Of a DNA stretch of 64,000 bases, positions 19,026 to 27,611 are shown in pieces. Position 1 is the stretch's first letter; every line of letters starts with the position of its first letter. The stretch is from the NCBI GenBank assembly GCA_016870865.1, contig VGAC01000003.1, positions 107,631 through 171,630 of the forward strand, read 5' to 3'. This DNA is from Actinomycetota bacterium. GTDB lineage: Bacteria > Actinomycetota > Acidimicrobiia > Acidimicrobiales > Ilumatobacteraceae. Position numbers and translations under genes: made by a program. Below the pieces are notes generated by a model. It was given only the letters and a program-made list of their open reading frames with translations. It was not told where the DNA came from and did not search any database.

Positions 19026-22000
19026 GGTTGGTTGCCGCCGCCAGACAAGCCTCCAGTCTCGTGTTTCCGCCTGCCGACGCGGCGTCTTTCGTGGCCGCAA
19101 ACGGAAGACCGGGAGCGAAGCCGACCAGACGCACTTCGCTGCGTAACGACAGTCCCTCGGCTGCGAACACACGCCGGTGCACCTCGAGCATCACCTGCAC
19201 GACATCGGCACTCGACGCGCCCGTTTCGGCCTGGATGAAATTCGCGTGTTTGTCGCTCACCGAGGCACGACCCACGCGCAGGCCGCGCAGGCCCAAAGTG
19301 TCGATGATCTCACCGGCCGACCGCGCACCGTTGTCGGGGTTGACGAACACAGAGCCGGCGTTTTGCCCACCCGGCTGGTTGTCCCGCCGCCAACGCACGA
19401 TCTCGGCGATCGTTGCATCGCCCGCGCCGGGTGTCGCTGGTTTCAACCTCAGTTGCACCGCGACCACCACGTGGTGGTCGGCCAGGTCGGACCCACGAAA
19501 TCGCAGACCGATCTCGGTTGCCGGCACGCGAGCGCGACCGCCCGTTCGCATGTCAACGATGTCGGCCTCGACGAGTGAGGCGATCATGTCCGAGCCGTGG
19601 CCACCGGCGTTCATGCGCACGGCGCCGCCGATCGTGCCCGGCACGCCCACGGCCCATTCGAAGCCCGCGACGCCGAGCGCACTGAGTTGCCGGGCCGCCA
19701 CGGGCAGCGGTGTCGCACCCCCCACACCCACGAGAACCGTGTCCGTGGTTCGCTCGAGGACCTCGACTTCACTGGCAAAATCCCCCAACATCACACACAG
19801 ACCCGGGAATCCGGCATCGGCGACGAGCATGTTGCTACCTCGACCCATCACCACGATCTCTGCCCGTGTCCCACCACACACGCGTGCAACACCGACGAGG
19901 TCCTCGACCTTGTGTGCCACCAGGAGGACACGAGCCTGTCCGCCCGTCTTGTAGGTCGTGCGCTCACCCATCGGCGCGTTCTCCGTGACATCGAGACCGG
20001 CTTCGCGCAGGTCGGAGGCAATGCGCCTGAGATCGGCTTCGACCGCAAGCTCGTGCGGGAAGGACTCGATGTCCCCGCATCCGAATGACACGCACACGTC
20101 GTTCGCGCGCAGTTCATCGCTCACCGCCGCCACGAGTTCGCCCCGTGTCGCACACCAGCGAACGTCGGCGGTCGGGTGTGCATCGCGAATCGCATCGACC
20201 ACGAGTCGTCCGGTGATGCCTTGGATTGGGGCGGTGCCCGAGGCGTAGATGTCGGTCACGAAGACCACGTCGGCGTCGGTGAAGGCGTCGCGATATTGGT
20301 CGGACATCGTCGCCATGCGGTGAAACCTGTTCGGCTGAAAGACGGCGACGAGGCGGCGCCCGGCGAACCCACCCGCGCGTGTCGAACCCAGCACCGCACC
20401 GATCTCGGCGGGCAGGTGCGCATAGTCGTCGACAAGAACCGCCCCGGCAACTTCTCCACGAACCTCGAAGCGCCGTCCGACTCCGCGGAACGATGACATC
20501 TTGGCCAGACACGCATCCAGTCGGGCACCGTGCTGCAGTGCCGACACCAGCGCTCCGGTCGCATTGAGGGCGTAGTGTCGACCCTGGGCGCAGAGATTCA
20601 CCCGCACGCCTCTGCTGGGCGCGAAGAGAGTTGCCGCGTGGTCGGCCACCTCGATGTCGAAGGTGAGTTGCGTCGTGGTTTGGCGGATGTTCGTCACACG
20701 CACATCGGCCGCGGTGGATTCCCCGTAGGTAAGGACCGGCCGACGAAACGCACGCAGTTCTTCGGCGAGGGCGGAAAGTGCCGGATCATCGGCGCAGAGA
20801 ACCACCGGGCCCGACACGTTGTGGCCGAAACGGGCGAAGCTGTGGATGATCGCATCCGCGGTTCCGAAGTGGTCGAGATGGTCAACGTCGACGTTGGTCA
20901 CCACGGCAGCCGTGGCGGGAAGTTGCTCGTGGGTACCGTCGCTCTCGTCGGCCTCGACGACGAAGGGACCCGATGCCGACCACGCGCCGTTCGTGCCCAA
21001 ATCCGGCGCGTTACCACCCACCACGAAACCGCAGCCTCCTGCTTCACCACCGAGCAAGAGAGCAAGAAGCGCCGTCGTCGAGGTCTTGCCGTGCGTACCC
21101 GCAACGGCGATCGTCGGTGCGCGTTGGCAAAGGGCGGCGAGCATGCCGGCGCGGCTGAGCGCGGGAATACCGCGCTCACGTGCCGCAGCCATTTCGATGT
21201 TGTCGACCGGCACCCCCGTCGAGGCGCACACCGCGTCACAGCCCTCGACGTGCGAGGCGCGGTGACCCACGTGAACCGTGATTCCCTCCTCGCGCAGCGC
21301 TGCGACCACGTCGGTCTCGCGAACGTCGCTACCCGACACGACGTGTCCCGCGCCGTGCAGTGCACGCGCCAGCGCGCTCATTCCCGGGCCCCCGATACCA
21401 ACCACGTGGAGTCGTCGGCGCACGTCGAGTGCCGGTGCAGTGTCATCGGCCTTCGCTGGGTGTTGCGCGCCGAGAATCGCGTCGGCCAAGGCGGGTCCTC
21501 GATGAACCTCGCCCGACGTCCGTGCCGCCAGACCCATGCGCTCGAGTCGACCCGGGTCCCCGCGCAGCGCGCGCACCTCGTCGGCGAGACGGGAGGCGGA
21601 GAATTCCGCCTCGGACACCAAGATGGCGGCGCCGATGGTCGACAGTTGACGGGCGTTGTGCTCTTGATGATTCTCTGCCGCTCCCGCCCACGGCACGACG
21701 ATCGCCGGAACACCGACCGTTGCGATCTCGGCGATCGTGCTTGCACCTGCACGCGTGACCATCAGGTCCGATGCCGCATAGAGCGCCGCCATGTCGTGCT
21801 GGTAGGCGACCGCGATCCGCCGCGGTGCCCCGATGTGAGTCGACCCTGCACCGGCAAAACGCGGTCCGGTGACGTGATACCAGGTGACATCCGCCAGGCC
21901 CGCTGTCGCGTCGCCCACCAGTGCGGTCACCGCCTCGTTCAACACCCCCGAACCGAGCGATCCGCCCACGACACCGACGACAAAGCCCTCCGCGGGCAGC

Positions 22001-22560
22001 CCGAGCAATGCTCGTGAACGTGCACGCTCCGAACCACGATCGAGTTGCCGGATGACACGGCGCACGGGCGCTCCGGTGAGGGTCGCCGGGTCGAGTGGGG
22101 ATGTCGGGTCGGCCACGGTGACGGTGTCGGCATGCCGCGCCTGACGGCGCGTCGCCAGACCGGGTCGCGAATCGTAGGAAACGACGACCGTGCGAATACC
22201 CAGACTTCTGGCTGCCCACATGGCGGCGAGACTTCCGTAGCCGCCCACCGAGACGACGACGTCGGGTCGTAATTCGCGCAGAAGCGCACTGCATCGCCGG
22301 CGCGCGGCGGCCAGACGCATGACCATACCCGCGTTCGCCCCGATTGCCGAAGGTGACAACGACCGTTTGAGTCCCGTGACGGGAAGAAGCGTGTGTGGGT
22401 ATTCGGTTTCGCCCAAGAGTTGGCCGTCGATACCACGCACCGTGCCCACAAAATGGATGTCCTGTGGGGCGATTCCACGCTCTTCGAGCATTTCGGCGAT
22501 CGCGATCGCCGGCAGTACGTGACCGCTCGTGCCGCCGCCGGTAATGACGACCCTCGTCAC
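19018..22560 (-). CDS. Trifunctional MurG-MurC-MurB fusion
   Basis: One 1180-residue reading frame joins three peptidoglycan enzymes. Residues 1-365 are MurG (lipid II-forming GlcNAc transferase): TGGGTSGHVLPAIAIAE and TRAGASTIAEIA. Residues 383-837 are MurC (UDP-MurNAc:L-Ala ligase): VVGIGGPGMSALA, P-loop GTHGKTS at 488-494, EADESDGT. Residues 840-1150 are MurB (UDP-GlcNAc-enolpyruvate reductase): GRGSNMLVADAGF, GVPGTIGGAVRMNAGG, AGSVFVNP, and E1142 in LRSEVRLVG. All key motifs are intact, and the linkers are only about 20 and a few residues. Elsewhere these are separate neighbouring genes in this order. The GTG start lies seven bases after ftsW. A two-part MurC-MurB protein is known in other bacteria; I do not know of this triple form. 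Confidence 0.93.
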   Translation of the reverse strand: MTRVVITGGGTSGHVLPAIAIAEMLEERGIAPQDIHFVGTVRGIDGQLLGETEYPHTLLPVTGLKRSLSPSAIGANAGMVMRLAAARRRCSALLRELRPDVVVSVGGYGSLAAMWAARSLGIRTVVVSYDSRPGLATRRQARHADTVTVADPTSPLDPATLTGAPVRRVIRQLDRGSERARSRALLGLPAEGFVVGVVGGSLGSGVLNEAVTALVGDATAGLADVTWYHVTGPRFAGAGSTHIGAPRRIAVAYQHDMAALYAASDLMVTRAGASTIAEIATVGVPAIVVPWAGAAENHQEHNARQLSTIGAAILVSEAEFSASRLADEVRALRGDPGRLERMGLAARTSGEVHRGPALADAILGAQHPAKADDTAPALDVRRRLHVVGIGGPGMSALARALHGAGHVVSGSDVRETDVVAALREEGITVHVGHRASHVEGCDAVCASTGVPVDNIEMAAARERGIPALSRAGMLAALCQRAPTIAVAGTHGKTSTTALLALLLGGEAGGCGFVVGGNAPDLGTNGAWSASGPFVVEADESDGTHEQLPATAAVVTNVDVDHLDHFGTADAIIHSFARFGHNVSGPVVLCADDPALSALAEELRAFRRPVLTYGESTAADVRVTNIRQTTTQLTFDIEVADHAATLFAPSRGVRVNLCAQGRHYALNATGALVSALQHGARLDACLAKMSSFRGVGRRFEVRGEVAGAVLVDDYAHLPAEIGAVLGSTRAGGFAGRRLVAVFQPNRFHRMATMSDQYRDAFTDADVVFVTDIYASGTAPIQGITGRLVVDAIRDAHPTADVRWCATRGELVAAVSDELRANDVCVSFGCGDIESFPHELAVEADLRRIASDLREAGLDVTENAPMGERTTYKTGGQARVLLVAHKVEDLVGVARVCGGTRAEIVVMGRGSNMLVADAGFPGLCVMLGDFASEVEVLERTTDTVLVGVGGATPLPVAARQLSALGVAGFEWAVGVPGTIGGAVRMNAGGHGSDMIASLVEADIVDMRTGGRARVPATEIGLRFRGSDLADHHVVVAVQLRLKPATPGAGDATIAEIVRWRRDNQPGGQNAGSVFVNPDNGARSAGEIIDTLGLRGLRVGRASVSDKHANFIQAETGASSADVVQVMLEVHRRVFAAEGLSLRSEVRLVGFAPGLPFAATKDAASAGGNTRLEACLAAATNHD

Positions 22561-22567
22561 GCAATGC

Positions 22568-23782
22568 TCACTTCATGTTGCGTGCGACGTTCAACAACAG
22601 GCCTGCAGCCCCCATCGACACGAGCAGCGAACTGCCTCCGTAGGAAATGAACGGCAGGGTGAGACCCGTGACCGGAGTCGTCGCAGTGACCCCACCGATG
22701 TTGATGAAGGCCTGAACCGCAAACCACGAGGTAATTCCACCAGCAATCAGGGCCCCAAAGACGTCTCTGGCCCCGAGAGCCGCCTGAATGCCGAAAAGAA
22801 CGAGTCCGAGGAACATGCCGAGCACGGCGAGTACCCCGAGAAGACCGAACTCCTCGGCGATGATGGCGAAGATGAAGTCGCTGTGCGCGAGCGGCACATA
22901 GCCCCACTTGCCCGCACCTTCACCGACGCCCACGCCCGTGATACCACCGTTGGCGATGCTGATCATGGATTGGTAGACCTGGTATCCGTCGTGGAGCTTC
23001 GTCTCATCGAGGTCGAGGAATGCGGTCCAGCGGTTGCGTCGGTAGTCGACGCGCATCACCTCTGCGATGCCAAGGACACCTGTCACGACCGCTGCTCCCG
23101 CGAGTAGCGACACTTTCGTTCCGGCGATGAACAGCACACCGAAGACGATCGCCGCGAAGACGATGGCACTCCCAAGGTCTCTCTGTGTCACACAGAGCAC
23201 GCCGGCGACCGCGAGAAAAAAGATCACGGGCCAGAATGTGCGGCGCGTGTCGTGGACCTCGCGGAAGCGCTCGGCGAGAACCTTGGCACAAACGAGTAGC
23301 ACCGCGATCTTCAAGAACTCCGACGGCTGGAAACCCAGGACACCAGTGCCAACCCAGGCCTTTGCACCGCGAACCTCGACGCCCCAGCCGGGAACGAACG
23401 GCAGGAACATCGCAACGACTCCGACACCGAATATTGCGGGGGCCCATTTCTTCCACACGATGTAGGGCATGCGGTAGGTGAAGAACATCACGAATGCACC
23501 GATGGCCGCCCAGAACAGCTGCTTGTTGAAAATGAACATCGGTGAGTTGCGGCTGTGCAGCATCGACACCGACGATGCCGAGAGAACCATCACAAGGCCG
23601 AACATGACGAGCAGGATCGTGATCGCCAGAATGCCGAAGAACGCGGCCGGGGGCGGGCCCGAGGCGAGTTTGCGGTTCGCTGCGATGCCCGTGCGCTCGA
23701 GGGTCGCGCGACGGCGATCGGCAACGGACATGTTCCCCTTCGTCGCGGGGCCGGGATTTGCAGGTTTGTCGCCCGAGGTCAT
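22568..23782 (-). CDS. ftsW: Lipid II polymerase FtsW (SEDS family)
   Basis: A 404-residue SEDS glycosyltransferase with about ten membrane spans that polymerises lipid II at the septum with FtsI. Signature stretches are GFQPSEFLKIAVLL, the catalytic-Asp region of the large loop (HSDFIFAIIAEEFG), and TGLTLPFISYGGSSLL near the C-terminus. A roughly 50-residue Arg-containing cytoplasmic head precedes the first span. The ATG overlaps the murD stop (ATGA). Confidence 0.95.
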   Translation of the reverse strand: MTSGDKPANPGPATKGNMSVADRRRATLERTGIAANRKLASGPPPAAFFGILAITILLVMFGLVMVLSASSVSMLHSRNSPMFIFNKQLFWAAIGAFVMFFTYRMPYIVWKKWAPAIFGVGVVAMFLPFVPGWGVEVRGAKAWVGTGVLGFQPSEFLKIAVLLVCAKVLAERFREVHDTRRTFWPVIFFLAVAGVLCVTQRDLGSAIVFAAIVFGVLFIAGTKVSLLAGAAVVTGVLGIAEVMRVDYRRNRWTAFLDLDETKLHDGYQVYQSMISIANGGITGVGVGEGAGKWGYVPLAHSDFIFAIIAEEFGLLGVLAVLGMFLGLVLFGIQAALGARDVFGALIAGGITSWFAVQAFINIGGVTATTPVTGLTLPFISYGGSSLLVSMGAAGLLLNVARNMK

Positions 23783-25116
23783 TGATGCCCCCCGATGAAT
23801 TCCAGTACGTGGCGCGCGAAGTCCCGTCCCCGTTCCTCGTAGTTGCGGTACCAGTCGAAGCTGGTACACCCCGGCGACAGCAGCACGGCGTCCCCGGGCT
23901 CGGCGAACGATCCAGCGAGTGCCACAGCCTCACGCATCGAGCCCGCGAGGGCCGAAGGGCAGCGGCCCGCGAAATGGGACACGACCTCTTCCCCACTCTC
24001 TCCGATGCCGACGACGGCCTTCACCGCGGCACCGACCTGCGCGATTCCCGACAGATCGAGACCCTTGTTGCGACCCCCGGCGATCAGCACGATCGACGCA
24101 AAGGCCCGCAACGCAGTGGCGACCGCGTGCGGCGATGTTGCCTTCGAGTCGTCGTACCAGGCAACACCCGCGGACTCGGCCACGAACTCGATGCGATGGT
24201 GCGACGGCCGGAACGTTGCGAGTGCGGCTGCGACGCCCGGCTCTGACCCTGTGCCGGATTCGAGGACCGCGGCTGCCGCGGCGAGCGAGTTCGTGATGTC
24301 GTGGGGAAGGGCGCGCGGCATTGCGTCCGCGGCGATGATTTCGCCCCCGGCTGCGAACAGCCGGCCGTCGGCGCACACGTAGTCGTCGCCCGCATCGAAG
24401 CCGAACGTCACGACCCGCGCCCGCGTGTTGCGGGCGGCGTCGACGATCGTCGGGTCGGCAGACGGTGCGACCGCGACGTCCCGCACGGTCGCCGCGGCCC
24501 AGATACGAGCCTTCGACGCGCGGTAGGACGCCACGTCGCGGTGCCAATCGAGGTGGTCCGGGGCGAGATTCAGCCACGCCCCCGCCTCGACGCGGAAGTC
24601 GCGCGTGTGGGCGAGCCGAAAGCTCGAGCATTCGACGACGAATGCGTCGACGTCCTCATCGAGGGCCGCGATCAGCGGTGTTTCGGTGTTGCCCACGGCG
24701 GCGGCACGGCGGCCGGATTCACGGATCATTGCCGCAGCAAGGAGGGTCGTGGTCGTCTTGCCGTCGGTGCCCGTGATGCCGATCATCGGCCGCGGTCCGC
24801 CCGCGCGTTGTTGCTCCCATCGATAGGCGAGCTCTATCTCCGAGAGTGCTTCGCGGTCGAGGTCGTTGGCGAGCGCGAAGAGAGGGTGCGACTCGGGAAC
24901 ACCGGGTGCGGGCATGACGAAGTCGACGCTCTTGACGAGATCCGACAGCGTGCCGAGATCGGGGGCAATGCTGAGACCCGCGCCGAGGTCGGCAGCAAGG
25001 GCGTCGTGCGCAGGGTCGGGCTTGTCGTCGACGAGGACTGGTTCGATACCCCGCGTGACGAGTGCGCGCGCGACCGCATTGCCCGCGATACCCAGACCGA
25101 ACACCAGCGCCCGCAT
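23779..25116 (-). CDS. murD: UDP-N-acetylmuramoyl-L-alanine--D-glutamate ligase
   Basis: A 445-residue Mur ligase adding D-Glu to UDP-MurNAc-L-Ala. The N-terminal nucleotide-binding fold has VFGLGIAGNAVARAL, the ATP loop is GITGTDGKTTTT, and ECSSFRL and NLAPDHLDWH are MurD-specific. The start is the ATG at 25116 with AGGTGG seven bases upstream; a TTG at 25122 overlapping mraY would have its ribosome site too close. Confidence 0.95.
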   Translation of the reverse strand: MRALVFGLGIAGNAVARALVTRGIEPVLVDDKPDPAHDALAADLGAGLSIAPDLGTLSDLVKSVDFVMPAPGVPESHPLFALANDLDREALSEIELAYRWEQQRAGGPRPMIGITGTDGKTTTTLLAAAMIRESGRRAAAVGNTETPLIAALDEDVDAFVVECSSFRLAHTRDFRVEAGAWLNLAPDHLDWHRDVASYRASKARIWAAATVRDVAVAPSADPTIVDAARNTRARVVTFGFDAGDDYVCADGRLFAAGGEIIAADAMPRALPHDITNSLAAAAAVLESGTGSEPGVAAALATFRPSHHRIEFVAESAGVAWYDDSKATSPHAVATALRAFASIVLIAGGRNKGLDLSGIAQVGAAVKAVVGIGESGEEVVSHFAGRCPSALAGSMREAVALAGSFAEPGDAVLLSPGCTSFDWYRNYEERGRDFARHVLEFIGGHQ

Positions 25117-25118
25117 GC

Positions 25119-26162
25119 TCAACCCACCTGCCGCGTGAAGTCGCCGATGAAGAGCGCGAGCGCGGTGGCAACGCAGATGCCCTGGATGATCCAGAAACGG
25201 ATGATGACGCTCGTCTCGGGCCAGCCAACGAGTTCGAAGTGGTGATGGATCGGTGACATGCGCAGCAGACGTCGCTTGCGGCCCGATGCCTTGAAGAAAC
25301 CCATCTGCACGGCAACCGAGCCGGCCTCGAACACATTGATGCCACAGATCAGAATGAGAAGCAGATGCGTGTTGGTGGTGACGGCGAGCAGACCGAGTGC
25401 GGCCCCGATACCCAGGGCCCCGACGTCACCCATGAAGATCTTCGCCGGTGCGGCATTCCACCACAGGAAACCACCGCACGCCCCCGCGAACGCGGCGGCC
25501 AGCACCGCGATGTCGAGCGGATTCACCAGGCCGTACAACTCGGGGTTACGGAAAGCCAAGTAGGCGATGATCGTGTAGGCGAGGAACGACAGCAACGCCG
25601 CCCCACCCGCGAGGCCGTCGAGCCCGTCGGTCACGTTCACCGCGTTCGTGGCGCTCCACACCATCACCGCGCCCCACACCACCCACACCGGCCACGGCAG
25701 CTCCCAGCCCGGGTTGTCGGCGCGCGTGATCGAGAAGTTCTCGCTGACGTTCGTCGCCGCTGTCAGCCACCACAGGGACAAGACCGTCAAAGCGAAGGTC
25801 ACGTAGCCCTTCTTTTTCCAGAAGATGCCCCGGTTGTGCGCCCGGCGCACCTTGATGAAGTCGTCCACGAAGCCCATCGCCGCCATGACCACGATGCAGG
25901 CCCACATGATGAGTGCCTGGTCGGAGAATGCGAGCCCCCCACGAAGATGCGCAACCGCCCAACCGACGAACGCCGACAAGACGATCGCCACACCACCCAT
26001 CGTCGGCGTCCCCTGCTTGTAGTTGTGATGGGTCGGACCCAGGTCTTCCTTGCCGAGAATCGGCTGACCGTGGCCTATACGGCGGAAAAAAGTGATCAGG
26101 TAGCGCGTACCGAACAGCGACACGAGCATCGCGATGGCTCCACCGATGAACACCGCGATCAT
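25119..26162 (-). CDS. mraY: Phospho-N-acetylmuramoyl-pentapeptide-transferase
   Basis: A 347-residue polytopic enzyme making lipid I on the inner face of the membrane. The GKEDLGPTHHNYKQGTPTMGG N-terminal motif, GFVDDFIKV, the NAVNVTDGLDGLAGG loop, FMGDVGALGIGAALG and MSPIHHHFELVGW are all present, covering the catalytic Asp cluster and the HHH motif. The ATG overlaps the murE stop, in the spot where murF would normally intervene. Confidence 0.97.
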   Translation of the reverse strand: MIAVFIGGAIAMLVSLFGTRYLITFFRRIGHGQPILGKEDLGPTHHNYKQGTPTMGGVAIVLSAFVGWAVAHLRGGLAFSDQALIMWACIVVMAAMGFVDDFIKVRRAHNRGIFWKKKGYVTFALTVLSLWWLTAATNVSENFSITRADNPGWELPWPVWVVWGAVMVWSATNAVNVTDGLDGLAGGAALLSFLAYTIIAYLAFRNPELYGLVNPLDIAVLAAAFAGACGGFLWWNAAPAKIFMGDVGALGIGAALGLLAVTTNTHLLLILICGINVFEAGSVAVQMGFFKASGRKRRLLRMSPIHHHFELVGWPETSVIIRFWIIQGICVATALALFIGDFTRQVG

Positions 26163-27598
26163 TTCGCACCTCCCATGACCCGGAGAAGTGCGCCGCGCGC
26201 CTCGTCCATGTCGTCGAAGTCGTGTGTCACGGTACCAATCGTCTGTCCTTGCTCGTGGCCTTTCCCGGCGATCACGACAATGTCACCGTCCGATGCGGTC
26301 GCAATCGCGTAATTGATTGCATCACGACGATCCAGGAGGACGTGAAAGTTTTCTCTGCGGTCGGCACCGGCCAGCACCTGCCGTGCGATCTCCGCGGGGT
26401 CCTCGGAACGCGCGTTGTCACTGGTGACGATCACAACGTCGGCAAGTTCCCCGGCGACACCACCCATCAATGGTCGCTTCGTCGCGTCACGGTCGCCGCC
26501 ACAACCAAAGACGACGAACAACTTCGCTCCCGAGCCGAGCGTCGACCTGGCAGCCCAGAGAACCGCCCGCAACGACTCGGGGGTGTGGGCGTAGTCCACG
26601 TAGACCGAGAACGGCGAATCCACCTCGACGCGCTCGAGACGCCCCGGCACACGGCCGAGCGACGCAAGACCGCGGACTATGTCGGCATCGGCAATGCCCA
26701 GAACCCGCGCCGTCGTCGCGGCAGCGAGCGCGTTGTACACGTTGTGCCGCCCACCGAGTGGCACGACGAGGTCGAGGCCGCGCCACGACAACGAGTTCGA
26801 CGACAGCGATTCGACGAGGCTCGAAACGTCACCGAGGCCGTATCCATGGACGCGGGCGGCAAGGCCGTCAAGACCGATGCGTCGAACCAGGAGGCGGCCG
26901 TGTTCGTCATCGAGGTTCACGATCGAATCCTGCGCCAACCCCGGTTCGAAGAGCCGCACCTTGGCCTCGAAGTAGGCCTCGAGCGATCCGTGAAAGTCGA
27001 GGTGGTCGTGACCGAGGTTCGTGAACACCGCGGCACGGAAAGTCGTACCGTGGGTCCGGTCAAGGACGAGGGCGTGCGACGTCACTTCCATGATGACGAC
27101 ACGACGCCCGTCATCGACGGCGGTGCGCATCCCTCGCTGGAGGTCGGTTGCCTCCGGTGTCGTTCGAACTCCGCCGAGCGTGCCGAACACTTCGGGCGAG
27201 AGCCCGGCTGCCGTGCAGATCGAGGCCAGCATTGCTGCGGTTGTCGTCTTGCCGTTGGTTCCAGTGATGCCAACGACGGGGATTTCTCGACTTGGATTGC
27301 CGTGCACCGCGGCCGCACACAGTGCCACCGCGCGCCGTGCCACGGATGGATCGACAACGAGTGTCGGGACATCGACACCCACGACGGGCCGCGAAACGAG
27401 CAGGGCAACCGCGCCCTGCCGCACGGCGGCGGATGCGTGGTCGTGACCGTCGTGCGACCCACCGACCAGACAACAAAAAAGCGACTGCGGGGCCACCGCG
27501 CGCGAATCGAGATGAACGTCGTGGATGTCGGCATCGCCGGTGCGCGAGCGCAACCATCCGGTGCGGTCGAGTTCGGCGGCCAGAGCGGAGAGTTTCAC
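26159..27598 (-). CDS. murE: UDP-N-acetylmuramoyl-tripeptide synthetase
   Basis: A 479-residue Mur ligase adding the third residue of the stem peptide. GITGTNGKTTTAAML is the ATP loop; HDVHLDSRAVAPQSLF and MEVTSHALVLDR are family signatures. Around residue 394 the amino-acid selectivity motif reads DNAR; the Arg typical of diaminopimelate-adding enzymes (DNPR) is kept while Pro is replaced, so diaminopimelate is the likely substrate. The GTG at 27598 follows the ftsI stop by 13 bases and matches the family start. Confidence 0.93.
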   Translation of the reverse strand: MKLSALAAELDRTGWLRSRTGDADIHDVHLDSRAVAPQSLFCCLVGGSHDGHDHASAAVRQGAVALLVSRPVVGVDVPTLVVDPSVARRAVALCAAAVHGNPSREIPVVGITGTNGKTTTAAMLASICTAAGLSPEVFGTLGGVRTTPEATDLQRGMRTAVDDGRRVVIMEVTSHALVLDRTHGTTFRAAVFTNLGHDHLDFHGSLEAYFEAKVRLFEPGLAQDSIVNLDDEHGRLLVRRIGLDGLAARVHGYGLGDVSSLVESLSSNSLSWRGLDLVVPLGGRHNVYNALAAATTARVLGIADADIVRGLASLGRVPGRLERVEVDSPFSVYVDYAHTPESLRAVLWAARSTLGSGAKLFVVFGCGGDRDATKRPLMGGVAGELADVVIVTSDNARSEDPAEIARQVLAGADRRENFHVLLDRRDAINYAIATASDGDIVVIAGKGHEQGQTIGTVTHDFDDMDEARGALLRVMGGAK

Positions 27599-27611
27599 GG
27601 TCGCGTTCCGC

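Noticed and set aside
20530..22017. Long plus-strand open frame of 495 codons
   Set aside because: It lies opposite the MurG-MurC-MurB gene, which has intact motifs across the whole region. Long antisense frames are expected at this GC content.
19018..22560. The fusion as a sequencing or assembly error joining separate genes
   Set aside because: No frame change is needed, the linkers are short, and gene order equals the usual order. An error would have to remove two stop and start regions cleanly.
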